A stretch of DNA of 64,000 nucleotides from Pacificispira sp002696645 (GTDB lineage Bacteria; Pseudomonadota; Alphaproteobacteria; UBA8366; Aestuariispiraceae), in the NCBI RefSeq assembly GCF_048892425.1, contig NZ_JBLZHU010000004.1:248001-312000 (forward strand). The letters are read 5' to 3'. The translations under genes and the position numbers were made by a program. The notes below the pieces were generated by a model, which was given only the letters and a program-made list of their open reading frames with translations, made no database searches and was not told the DNA's origin. Every line of letters starts with the position of its first letter. The first letter of the stretch is position 1. Shown one piece after another: positions 8,508 to 16,513 of the stretch.

Positions 8508-9477
8508 CCGCGACGATATCGCCCATCCCGATCATGCCAGGAAAGTGACGCCCGGTAAAAATTCCGGAAATGCCTGCGAAATACAGGGCAGGCGGACGCC
8601 CGGTTCGGGTGATTTCATGCACAACGGCGATCAGCTCACCTTCCTCAACAGTTGCGCCCAGATCGACCTTATATTCGATCAGGCCGGGCGTGTCGCAGGA
8701 CACGTAACAGCGATTGTCTGGCATATCCAGATTGATCGTCGGCCCGATCTCCAACTCACCCGGCAGGATTTCCGCATGTTTCAGGAAATTCTCAATCCCC
8801 TTGCGCGCGATACCAACGGTGCGCGCGCTGGAAGACCCGCCACCACCCAATTCGGTAGAGACAAAGACCAGACCCAGATTTTCCGCCGCGGTATCATACA
8901 TGCCAACAGAATCAATCTCCAACAGCATCAGGGAATAGGGCGCATTAAACGCCTTCATCGCCTCCACACAGCGGGCCTGTTGGGATTGGTCAGACAGAAA
9001 GTGAGCCGCCGCAAAGGGGACGAAATCCAACGTCTTGCCGCCGGAATGAATGTCCAGGACATAATCCGCCCGGGCCAGAATCTGGTTCTGGAAAAAGTCC
9101 GCGATTTTTTCGGTCACCGTGCCGTCTGCCCGACCGGGAAAAGTCCGATTCAGGTTCCCCCCATCAATCGGGGACGTTCGTGACTTGTTCAGAAAGGCCG
9201 GATAGTTAAAGGCCGGAACAATGATGATCCGCCCCGTTACATCCTGGGGATCAATGCGAGAGGCCAGGTCATACAGGGCAATCGCGCCTTCATATTCATC
9301 GCCATGATTGGCCCCGGTCAGAACGGCAGTCGGGCCGCTGCCATTCTTAACCACGGTGATGGGGATCATGATCGATCCCCATGCGGATTCGTCGTGGGAA
9401 TAGGGTAACCTTAGAAACCCGTGCTGCACACCATCCTGATCAAAATCAACGGTTGGCGAAATTGGGTTGCTCGCCAT
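8488..9477 (-). CDS. doeB: N-alpha-acetyl-L-2,4-diaminobutyrate deacetylase (DoeB/EutE)
   Basis: Zinc hydrolase of the succinylglutamate desuccinylase/aspartoacylase family. In ectoine breakdown it removes acetate from N-alpha-acetyl-diaminobutyrate to give diaminobutyrate. The zinc ligands are seen in GANHGDEYEG (His, Glu) and DIHSGG (His). The substrate-binding NLNRTFPG motif lies between them. The length (329 residues) fits the family. It is the last gene of doeX-doeC-doeD-doeB, 49 bases after doeD. The assignment rests on family plus cluster context, since the family alone covers several deacylases. Confidence 0.88.
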   Translation of the reverse strand: MASNPISPTVDFDQDGVQHGFLRLPYSHDESAWGSIMIPITVVKNGSGPTAVLTGANHGDEYEGAIALYDLASRIDPQDVTGRIIIVPAFNYPAFLNKSRTSPIDGGNLNRTFPGRADGTVTEKIADFFQNQILARADYVLDIHSGGKTLDFVPFAAAHFLSDQSQQARCVEAMKAFNAPYSLMLLEIDSVGMYDTAAENLGLVFVSTELGGGGSSSARTVGIARKGIENFLKHAEILPGELEIGPTINLDMPDNRCYVSCDTPGLIEYKVDLGATVEEGELIAVVHEITRTGRPPALYFAGISGIFTGRHFPGMIGMGDIVAVIAVPV

Positions 9478-9526
9478 ACAGGTCCCCTTTTCCCAGACTT
9501 AATCTTACAGACTTAATCTAATAGAC

Positions 9527-10897
9527 TTAACCCAGCACAGCTTTCACCGCCTCGACTGTCTTTGCAACAATCGTGTCGGCTTCGTCCTTGGTCACGCATA
9601 GCGGGGGGGCAAAGCCCAGAATGTCCCCCTGTGGCATCGCCCGCGTGATCAAGCCGCGCTCCAGCGCCGCAGCCGACAAGGCCGGGCCCATTTTCTTGGC
9701 CGGATCAAAGAATACCCGATCTGCCTTGTCATCGACGAATTCAACCGCGCACATCAGGCCTTCACCGCGCACTTCGCCAACATGGGGATGATCCGCCAAT
9801 GCCTGTTTCATGGTTTTGTTCAGATAGGCCCCAACGGTTCCGGCATTTTCAACAAGGCCCAACTTGTCCACCAGGTCCAGATTGGCAACGCCGGCAGCGG
9901 CGCAAATCGGATGCGCAGAATAGGTCCAGCCATGGCCAATCGCGCCCATCTTGTCAGAACCCTGCTCCAGGATCGCCCACAACTTGTCGGAAATAATCGA
10001 CCCGGACAGCGGCGCATAGGCAGAAGTCAGGCCCTTGGCGATGGTGATGATATCAGGCTTCATGCCGTAATGGGCGGAACCGAACATGCTGCCCAGACGT
10101 CCAAAGCCGGTGACGACCTCATCAGCGATCAACATGACATCATACTTGTCCAGGATCGCCTGAATTTTCTGCCAGTAACCAGGGGGTGGCGGCACAAGAC
10201 CACCGGTACCCATCGCCGGTTCACCGATAAAAGCAGCAACCGTATCCGGGCCTTCCGCCAGGATCATTTCTTCCAGCTTATCAGCACAATGCTGCGCAAA
10301 TTCTTCCGGCGACTGATCCAGGTTTTCCCGGCGATAGTAATAAGGGGCTTCGGTATGCAGGATCGGCGCACGCGGCAGATCAAACGCATTGTGGAACAGT
10401 GCTAGACCGGTCAGTGACCCCGTCATGATCCCCGACCCATGATAGCCCCGCCAGCGAGAGATGATCTTCTTCTTCTCCGGGCGCCCCATGATGTTATTGG
10501 CATACCAGACCAGCTTGATATTGGTCTCATTCGCATCAGAACCCGACAGACCGAAATAGGTGTGGTTCATGCCTTCCGGGGCGCGATCCGCAATCATCTT
10601 CGACAAACGAATGGCCGGCTTGGACGCATGACCGACATAGGCATGATAATAGGCCAGTTCATGCGCCTGTTCGGAAATCGCATCTGCGATCTCTGTGCGA
10701 CCATAGCCGACATTCACGCAATACAGGCCCGCAAAGGCATCCAGGCAGCTCTTGCCATCCGCATCAGTGATGTAAACACCCTTGCCGGTTTCGATAATGC
10801 GGTGAGGCGTTTCGCCCCGCGCATGGGCACCCATTGCGGTGGACGGGTGAAAAAAGTGATCCCGGTCCCATTCTTCCAACGGCTCGTTTCTTAACAT
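9527..10897 (-). CDS. doeD: Class III aminotransferase, diaminobutyrate transaminase (DoeD)
   Basis: PLP-dependent aminotransferase of 456 residues. It is expected to transfer the 4-amino group of L-2,4-diaminobutyrate to an oxoacid, giving aspartate semialdehyde. The PLP lysine lies in TIAKGLTSAYAPLSG, the cofactor-phosphate motif in LSGSDANET, and the ring-stacking region in ISRWRGYHGSG. The conserved Asp is in LIADEVVTGFGR. It follows doeC by 6 bases, indicating one transcript and probably coupled translation. The class alone also includes beta-alanine and GABA transaminases; the neighbours decide the call. Confidence 0.87.
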   Translation of the reverse strand: MLRNEPLEEWDRDHFFHPSTAMGAHARGETPHRIIETGKGVYITDADGKSCLDAFAGLYCVNVGYGRTEIADAISEQAHELAYYHAYVGHASKPAIRLSKMIADRAPEGMNHTYFGLSGSDANETNIKLVWYANNIMGRPEKKKIISRWRGYHGSGIMTGSLTGLALFHNAFDLPRAPILHTEAPYYYRRENLDQSPEEFAQHCADKLEEMILAEGPDTVAAFIGEPAMGTGGLVPPPPGYWQKIQAILDKYDVMLIADEVVTGFGRLGSMFGSAHYGMKPDIITIAKGLTSAYAPLSGSIISDKLWAILEQGSDKMGAIGHGWTYSAHPICAAAGVANLDLVDKLGLVENAGTVGAYLNKTMKQALADHPHVGEVRGEGLMCAVEFVDDKADRVFFDPAKKMGPALSAAALERGLITRAMPQGDILGFAPPLCVTKDEADTIVAKTVEAVKAVLG

Positions 10898-10902
10898 ATC
10901 AA

Positions 10903-12396
10903 TTACTCCACAAGGGTTAGGTCGCCGTAGTCGCGGCAGACATATTTAACATCAGTAAAGGCTTCCATGCCCTGGCGTGCGCCTTCGCGGCCAAGACCGG
11001 ACTGTTTCATCCCGCCAAAGGGGATCGGTGCGCCTGTCACCTTCGTTCTGTTCACCGCGACCATGCCGTATTGCAGGCCGCGGCTCATGCGAAATATGCG
11101 TCTTGGATCGATCGTATGCATATAAGCGATCAATCCATATTCCGTGTCGTTTGCCCGTTCCAGAATGGCCCCTTCGGTGTCAAAAGGCGCAATCGCCGCG
11201 ACGGGACCGAAGGTCTCTTCCTGAAAGATCAGGGCATCCGCCGGCACGTCGACCAGGACGGTCGGTTGATAGAATAGCGGCCCCTGCTCATGCCGGGCAC
11301 CCCCCACCAGACAGCGCGCCCCTTTGGACAGGGCATCTGCAACATGGGCTTCCTGCTTAGCAACCGCGCGCTCATTCATCAATGCCCCGATATCCGGGTC
11401 ATCCATGCCATACCCGACAGTAAGCGCTGCGGTGCGTTCCGCAAACCGTTCACAAAATTCCTTATAAACACCACGCTGCACATAAAACCGGTTCGCCCCC
11501 AGGCAGTCCTGACCCGACGTTGCGAATTTAGCGGCAATGGCGCTGTCCACGGCGCGGTCCAGATCCGCGTCATCAAACACAATGAAAGGCGCATGCCCGC
11601 CCAGTTCCAGCACCAGGCGCTTCACCGTCTTGGCGCTGCGGGCATACAGCAATTGACCGATTTCCGTAGACCCGGTGAAGGACAGGGCCCGCACGCGGGT
11701 ATCGTCGGTCCAGGGGGTGACAACGGTCTCAGGCTCCCCCGTCACAACATTAAAGACGCCCGGTGGAATGCCCGCACGACGGGCGGTCTCTGCCAGGGCC
11801 AATGCTGAAAACGGGGTTTCCTTGGACGGATGAACAACAACGGTGCAGCCCGCCGCCAGGGCGGCTGTCGCCTTACGGGTGATCATGGCGCAGGGGAAAT
11901 TCCAGGGTGTGATCAGGGCCGCGACGCCAACGGGTTCGCGCCACAATTCAACCTCTGCATCCGGCAGGTGAGACGTCACCCCCTCAATATTCGGGCGCTT
12001 GGTTTCTTCGGCATAGAATTCCATGAAGGACGCCGCATAGGCGATTTCGCCCCGCGCCTCTGAAATCGGCTTACCCTGTTCCATTACCATCAGGGTCGCC
12101 AGATCTTCCCGGGCCTCATTGACCAGATCAAACCAGCGGCGCAACAGGGCGGCACGATCCTGGGGCAGCATCACAGACCAGGCAGGGAACGCCCTTTGTG
12201 CCGCATCGACAGCCTTGCGGCTTTCAGCGGCGCTCATCGCAGACACATGACCGATCACTGCGCCATTGCCAGGATCGGTGACGGCGATCGTCTCCCCCGA
12301 CGCGGCATTGACCCACTGGCCATCAATGAAGCTGGCAGTTTGGAACAGGGACGCATTGAACAAACGATCCCGCGGAGAAGACGACTCCTGCGACAT
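10903..12396 (-). CDS. doeC: Aspartate-semialdehyde dehydrogenase of ectoine catabolism (DoeC)
   Basis: NAD(P)-dependent aldehyde dehydrogenase of 497 residues in the succinate-semialdehyde dehydrogenase branch. In this pathway it oxidises aspartate semialdehyde to aspartate. The catalytic Cys is in TSGQDCLGANR and the general-base Glu in LELGGHAPFIVF. The cofactor region is TPWNFPCAMITRK followed by HPSKETP. A 223-bp gap separates it from doeX upstream. That gap holds a TATAAT (12552-12557, minus) inside the imperfect dyad CCTGG-N8-CCAGG (12547-12564), which may be a second promoter or regulator site. By sequence alone it could also be a GabD-type succinate-semialdehyde dehydrogenase. Confidence 0.87.
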   Translation of the reverse strand: MSQESSSPRDRLFNASLFQTASFIDGQWVNAASGETIAVTDPGNGAVIGHVSAMSAAESRKAVDAAQRAFPAWSVMLPQDRAALLRRWFDLVNEAREDLATLMVMEQGKPISEARGEIAYAASFMEFYAEETKRPNIEGVTSHLPDAEVELWREPVGVAALITPWNFPCAMITRKATAALAAGCTVVVHPSKETPFSALALAETARRAGIPPGVFNVVTGEPETVVTPWTDDTRVRALSFTGSTEIGQLLYARSAKTVKRLVLELGGHAPFIVFDDADLDRAVDSAIAAKFATSGQDCLGANRFYVQRGVYKEFCERFAERTAALTVGYGMDDPDIGALMNERAVAKQEAHVADALSKGARCLVGGARHEQGPLFYQPTVLVDVPADALIFQEETFGPVAAIAPFDTEGAILERANDTEYGLIAYMHTIDPRRIFRMSRGLQYGMVAVNRTKVTGAPIPFGGMKQSGLGREGARQGMEAFTDVKYVCRDYGDLTLVE

Positions 12397-12619
12397 GGCA
12401 CCTCACTGATTCTAAAGAGCAACGGCCGAGCAGATAGTGACATCTGCGACGACGCGTTTGCAGAAAAACAACACGCTAGAACACCATGTGCGAATGGATA
12501 CGCCCGCATGATACTCTAGAAAGCGGATGGGTAGACTATTCAGATGCCTGGATTATAGACCAGGATGAGGCGAAGAACCGATGTAAGCCACAATGATTAG
12601 GCGGTGTTTCGCCGATATT

Positions 12620-13123
12620 TCAGGCTGGGGACCGACGATTCTTCGGTTCACTCATGTCCAAAAGGTCAAGGGGAACGGCCGTTCGCTTGATGGATTTGGT
12701 GACGACATAGCTGTAGTAACGTTTCACCCCGATACCAGTAGATAGCATTCCATCAACCAGGGCTTGATAGGCGGCGATATCCTGGGTAACCACCCGCAGC
12801 ATATAGTCTATTCCGCCCCCAACGGCCCAGCATTCAACCACTTCCGGGATCGCCTCTATTGCCTTCTCGAATGCCTGAAAGTCGCTGGAACGATGACTTT
12901 CCAGTTCCAAAGACATCAAGACTTCCGCTGCGCCAGTCAACAGTTTTGGATTAATCCTGGCCTCATAGCCGATGATGATTCCCGCTCGTTCCAGGCGCTG
13001 CAAGCGCTCCCAACAGGCGGCAGGCGACAGGTTCACACGCTCCGCCAGGGCCGCCTTTGTCAAACGTCCTTCGGTTTGCAGGATTGTCAGTATTTTTAAA
13101 TCACGATCATCCAGACTGGTCAT
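12620..13123 (-). CDS. doeX: Lrp/AsnC-family regulator of ectoine degradation (DoeX)
   Basis: Transcriptional regulator of the feast/famine family, 167 residues from the chosen ATG. An N-terminal winged helix-turn-helix (DRDLKILTILQTEGRLTKAALAERVNLSPAACWERLQRLE region) is followed by an RAM ligand-binding domain (YMLRVVTQDIAAYQALVDGML). The start at 13123 has AAAGGGAAAGCGG upstream; the longer reading to 13180 would cover the operator palindrome and is less likely. It is the first gene of the minus-strand set and divergent from doeA. DoeX of Halomonas controls the same pathway. Confidence 0.88.
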   Translation of the reverse strand: MTSLDDRDLKILTILQTEGRLTKAALAERVNLSPAACWERLQRLERAGIIIGYEARINPKLLTGAAEVLMSLELESHRSSDFQAFEKAIEAIPEVVECWAVGGGIDYMLRVVTQDIAAYQALVDGMLSTGIGVKRYYSYVVTKSIKRTAVPLDLLDMSEPKNRRSPA

Positions 13124-13164
13124 GCCGCTTTCCCTTTTTTGCCGATTGTGGCGTCGGCACGGGC

Positions 13165-13184
13165 ACTTGTCACGCGTCACAAGT
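13165..13184. promoter_or_regulatory. Palindromic operator candidate between doeX and doeA
   Basis: ACTTGTCACGCGTCACAAGT matches its own reverse complement at 18 of 20 positions, the only exceptions being a symmetric C/C pair. It lies 41 bp from the doeX ATG and 44 bp from the doeA ATG, midway between the divergent genes. It is a natural binding site for the Lrp-type DoeX or another dimeric regulator. Confidence 0.7.
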
Positions 13185-13228
13185 CAATGCACAGTTCCGT
13201 CCTCACCCCTTTGGTAAAGGAGCACTAT

Positions 13229-14413
13229 ATGCCGGGAACCGATCTACCCTTCTCTGCCGCTGAATATGCCACGCGCTTGGCCAAGACCCGCAAGGCCATG
13301 GAGGCGAAAGGCGTTGATCTTCTGTGGGTAACAGACCCATCAAACATGTCCTGGTTGACCGGATATGACGGCTGGTCGTTCTATGTTCACCAGGGGGTTC
13401 TGGTACCGCCGGACGGGCTGCCAATCTGGTGGGGGCGCAATCAGGATGCCAACGGTGCCTACCGAACGGTTTACATGAGCGACGATTACGTCCTGTCCTA
13501 TCCCGACATTTATGTGCAATCGACAGAACGCCACCCGATGGATCAACTGTCGGGCATTATCGAAGAGCGGGGTTGGGGGTCGTTGCGCATCGGCATTGAG
13601 ATGGACAATTACTATTTCTCCGCCAAGGCGTTTCAGTCCCTGCAACAACACCTGCCCAATGCAAAATTTGTCGACACGACAGGATTGGTGAATTGGCAGC
13701 GCGGCATCAAATCGGAAACTGAAATCGAGTATATGCGCAAGGCCGCGAAGATCGTGGATCGCATGCATGGCGTGATCGCGGCAAAGATGGAACCCGGCAT
13801 CCGCAAGTGCGATATTGTGGCCGATATTTTTCATACCGGCATTGAAGGGACGCCAGAATATGGCGGCGACTATCCCGCCATCGTGCCCCTATTGCCGACC
13901 GGCCCGAATGCCGCAGCCCCCCATCTGACCTGGGATGATGCGCCAATGGAAACAGGCGCTGGCACTTTTTTTGAGATTGCAGGCTGCTATAAACGCTATC
14001 ACACCCCGCTCAGTCGCACGGTTTTTCTGGGTAAGCCGCCACAGCATATCATTGATGCGGAAAAGTCCCTGCTGGACGGATTGCAGGCGGGTATTGAGGC
14101 GGCGGTGGCAGGCAACCGTGCCTGTGATATCGCCCATGCTCTGGCGGAAGAATTGCGCAAGGGCAAGATCGAACGCTCAGCCCGCTGCGGCTATGCGATC
14201 GGCATCAGCTATCCCCCCGATTGGGGCGAACGCACCATCAGCTTCCGCGAAACCGACCAGACCGAATTAAAACCCGGCATGACGTTCCATTTCATGCCCG
14301 GCCTGTGGATGGAAAGCTGGGGCCTGGAAATCACCGAAAGCATCCTGATCAAAGAAAGCGGCCCGGCAGAATGCCTGACCTCCTATCCCCGCGAAATGAT
14401 CGTGAAGGAATAG
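13229..14413 (+). CDS. doeA: Ectoine hydrolase (DoeA/EutD), M24 peptidase-like
   Basis: Opens the ectoine ring to N-acetyl-diaminobutyrate, the first step of ectoine use as carbon and nitrogen source. It belongs to the creatinase/Xaa-Pro aminopeptidase fold. The N-terminal creatinase-like domain (LLWVTDPSNMSWLTGYDGWSF region) is followed by the pita-bread catalytic domain with YPPDWGERTISFRE and the C-terminal ITESILI segment. Several classical metal ligands of M24 peptidases appear replaced, as expected for the metal-free ectoine hydrolases. The ATG at 13229 has an ideal TAAAGGAG site, giving 394 residues, near the known length. It is the only ectoine gene on the plus strand. Confidence 0.92.
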   Translation: MPGTDLPFSAAEYATRLAKTRKAMEAKGVDLLWVTDPSNMSWLTGYDGWSFYVHQGVLVPPDGLPIWWGRNQDANGAYRTVYMSDDYVLSYPDIYVQSTERHPMDQLSGIIEERGWGSLRIGIEMDNYYFSAKAFQSLQQHLPNAKFVDTTGLVNWQRGIKSETEIEYMRKAAKIVDRMHGVIAAKMEPGIRKCDIVADIFHTGIEGTPEYGGDYPAIVPLLPTGPNAAAPHLTWDDAPMETGAGTFFEIAGCYKRYHTPLSRTVFLGKPPQHIIDAEKSLLDGLQAGIEAAVAGNRACDIAHALAEELRKGKIERSARCGYAIGISYPPDWGERTISFRETDQTELKPGMTFHFMPGLWMESWGLEITESILIKESGPAECLTSYPREMIVKE

Positions 14414-14471
14414 TGAGGGTATAGCCGTGGCACTGCGGGCACCTGCACTCCATTCCAGGGGTTGCGAATAG

Positions 14472-15368
14472 CTAGTCGGGCCACGGTAGGCTTTCATAAA
14501 AGGTGACAACAACTGCGAAGCACATGTCGAACATTGGCAAATCACCAATTTCAAGCCGCATCGTGTTCCAATCTCGCTCCGCTCTGCGACGTACTTCTGG
14601 CTGCGTCAATGAGCTTCTTGTCGGCTCGATATCCCGGGCATGACATTTCTTAAGTAGAGTTTCGTAAACTTGCTTTCTTTCAGGGTCATTAAAGGTCGAT
14701 TGATTGATTAAAATGCTGAGGTCATAGAAATCCTGCCGCCGGTATCGATTGCGGCTCTCTTGTTGCAACAAAGCGCGGATTTTCTCAGCGATAAGATCGG
14801 AAAGCGAATAGGCCCGAAACAAATACTCATCCGGCGCCATCTTTATGATTCGGACGGCGCAAATTGGTTCTCGAAAGCTGATATCGACCTCCAGCTTATC
14901 CGGAGAACGGCCCAGATGGAAGAGCCTCTCCTGATTTGAACCCCGTTTCGCATAGCCAATCCCTAGTTTGATGGCTGGACCGTCATTCTTTGGAAATGCC
15001 TCTCCCCTGGGAAAATATTTGTGCGATTGCACGCGACACATTAGGTCAGGATATCCTATTTCGGCCGATACATGCGGAAATGCGTCATTTAATGCCTGGG
15101 TGAATTCTTCCGCCACGCCTTGCTTAGGCTCCAGTATCGTTGTCAGATCAATATCACCCGTCTGGCGATGGCTTTCGTAAACCACCCCCATAAGAATCCC
15201 ACCTTTTAGAAATGTACTGGTACGATACGGTTCGATTGTCGCCAGCGTCGCAAGAAACAACTCTGTCGCTTGACGCTCTAAATAGGCGACTGGATCCGTC
15301 TTTGCACGTTCGACCCAATCACCGACATTCACGACTATGCTTTCTTCGTAATCCGGTTCAGTCGACAT
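14472..15368 (-). CDS. abiEii: AbiEii-type nucleotidyltransferase toxin
   Basis: Type IV toxin-antitoxin toxin of the AbiEii/AbiGii (MenA-like) nucleotidyltransferase family, 298 residues, proposed to modify RNA or another target and stop growth, for example during phage infection. The signature parts are the KGG at residues 55-57, then RQTGDIDLTT with metal-binding Asp72 and Asp74. A later VDISF acidic residue and the AEKIRALLQQ motif near residue 193 also fit. It overlaps the upstream antitoxin gene by 11 bases, as is usual for these pairs. Its stop lies 58 bp from the convergent doeA stop, so the pair sits as an insert between metabolic genes. Confidence 0.9.
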   Translation of the reverse strand: MSTEPDYEESIVVNVGDWVERAKTDPVAYLERQATELFLATLATIEPYRTSTFLKGGILMGVVYESHRQTGDIDLTTILEPKQGVAEEFTQALNDAFPHVSAEIGYPDLMCRVQSHKYFPRGEAFPKNDGPAIKLGIGYAKRGSNQERLFHLGRSPDKLEVDISFREPICAVRIIKMAPDEYLFRAYSLSDLIAEKIRALLQQESRNRYRRQDFYDLSILINQSTFNDPERKQVYETLLKKCHARDIEPTRSSLTQPEVRRRAERDWNTMRLEIGDLPMFDMCFAVVVTFYESLPWPD

Positions 15369-16275
15369 TGATCGATATCATCCATTTTGCAGAATATCGA
15401 TCAACATAAGCACGACTAGGATCAAGAACCCGACTGCCGCCTCGCTGCGCAAATTTTTGCCATGCGGCGACTCTCGAATCGGAAACTCCGAGCCTTTCCT
15501 CTAATATATAGCCGGCACGCACTTTATGGATGGATTTTGGCGCACCCGTAACGCTGTCGATGATCTCATCGAGATAGGTCTTCGCATGTCCCTCCCATAC
15601 GGAAAGAATGTGATGTGTGCCTCCGCAGCGATCCGGCTGGTCTAACATGTCCAGAAAGGTCTGACCGATTGTGCCAATTCTAGACGGCGTACCTTTTATC
15701 TTCCGCCAATCACCATAAGTCACAGTAGCAAAAGGCGCCACCTTACGTCCTCTTACGACACTAGGATGCCGTACTATCTGCGCAGGTTCCTTGTACAAAT
15801 TTGAAATCTCAAGCGCATCGCCATAGTCCAGTCTCATTTTCTCTTTAAGACTTTGGCGAACCATTTTTGTTGCAGGCACGGTGACGGTCAGCGTCTCCGG
15901 GCGACGGTTGGTCAAGCCATAGCGTTGCATTGCCGAGTAATGTGAAATGTAACAGTACGGATCAATAAAACACACAATTTCGTCGGCGGAGGCTTCCGGA
16001 ACAGCAAGGATACGCCAACATCCCGCATAGTCTTGATCTTTGCGAATCACACCTTCACTTTGAAGAATTGCACGTACTCTATTGAACGACGCCTTACTTG
16101 GCCAATTGCTCCTTAAGTACTTAACGTTCCCTGCCTGATAGAATTCCAACAAGAGATGAAAGAAATTATAGTTAGATATTAAAGAGTAACCCGACTTATT
16201 CAAACGATGCATCAAAGCCTCGCTGAGTTGGGTCATGTCTTTTCGACGTTGAAACGGTACAAGAGATTTATTCAT
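15358..16275 (-). CDS. abiEi: AbiEi-type antitoxin and operon repressor
   Basis: A 305-residue partner of the toxin. The N-terminal part (about residues 15-90) looks like a winged helix-turn-helix (KASFNRVRAILQSEGVIRKDQ). The middle and C-terminal parts contain the AbiEi core (YISHYSAMQRYGLTNRRP and IGTIGQTFLDMLDQPDRCGG). In characterised AbiE systems this protein neutralises the toxin and binds inverted repeats in its own promoter, which matches the two palindromes found directly upstream. The ATG at 16275 lacks a strong ribosome site; an internal ATG at 16236 (MTQLSEALMHRLN) is an alternative. Codon use and AT content are visibly higher than in the flanking genes, hinting at transfer. Confidence 0.88.
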   Translation of the reverse strand: MNKSLVPFQRRKDMTQLSEALMHRLNKSGYSLISNYNFFHLLLEFYQAGNVKYLRSNWPSKASFNRVRAILQSEGVIRKDQDYAGCWRILAVPEASADEIVCFIDPYCYISHYSAMQRYGLTNRRPETLTVTVPATKMVRQSLKEKMRLDYGDALEISNLYKEPAQIVRHPSVVRGRKVAPFATVTYGDWRKIKGTPSRIGTIGQTFLDMLDQPDRCGGTHHILSVWEGHAKTYLDEIIDSVTGAPKSIHKVRAGYILEERLGVSDSRVAAWQKFAQRGGSRVLDPSRAYVDRYSAKWMISINVD

Positions 16276-16288
16276 ATCTATTGCTCAC

Positions 16289-16343
16289 TACTTCGTAGCA
16301 AGAACCTTATGTCCTGAGGACATAAGGTTCTTGCTACGAAGTA
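16289..16343. promoter_or_regulatory. Long perfect palindrome P1, AbiEi operator candidate
   Basis: Two 27-base arms (16289-16315 and 16317-16343) are perfectly complementary around a single central G. The core is ATGTCCTNAGGACAT, shared with the second palindrome at 16397-16443. It begins 13 bp before the abiEi ATG and ends directly at the -10 box, so the predicted transcription start falls inside it. A bound repressor would block initiation. In the mRNA it would fold as a very stable hairpin just before the start codon. Confidence 0.85.
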
Positions 16344-16371
16344 ATTATATCAACATTTTCCAAACCGTCAA
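16344..16371 (-). promoter_or_regulatory. Sigma-70 promoter of the abiE operon
   Basis: On the minus strand TTGACG (16366-16371) and a perfect TATAAT (16344-16349) are spaced by 16 bases. The -10 box abuts palindrome P1. This is the best promoter match seen in the window and points at abiEi. Confidence 0.75.
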
Positions 16372-16396
16372 TAGACTCGACATAACATATGTTAAC

Positions 16397-16443
16397 TGCT
16401 ATCAATTATCATATGTCCTTAGGACATATGATAATTGATAGCA
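16397..16443. promoter_or_regulatory. Long perfect palindrome P2, AbiEi operator candidate
   Basis: Two 23-base arms (16397-16419 and 16421-16443) are perfectly complementary around a central T, with the same ATGTCCTNAGGACAT core as P1. Reading outward from the centre, all four arms fit the half-site AGGACATANGNTNNTTGNTA. It lies upstream of the -35 box. A separate 12-bp palindrome TAACATATGTTA sits between it and the promoter at 16383-16394. Confidence 0.8.
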
Positions 16444-16513
16444 TGTAAACCTTAATAATGCATACACTTACCATTCTAGGTTAATGGCTTCCGTCTGCCT
16501 CAAACGACACTGA

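Noticed and set aside
16289..16443. Ends of an insertion sequence or MITE
   Set aside because: The palindromes flank a promoter, share a half-site core and lie exactly where AbiEi operators are expected; no transposase or target duplication was seen.
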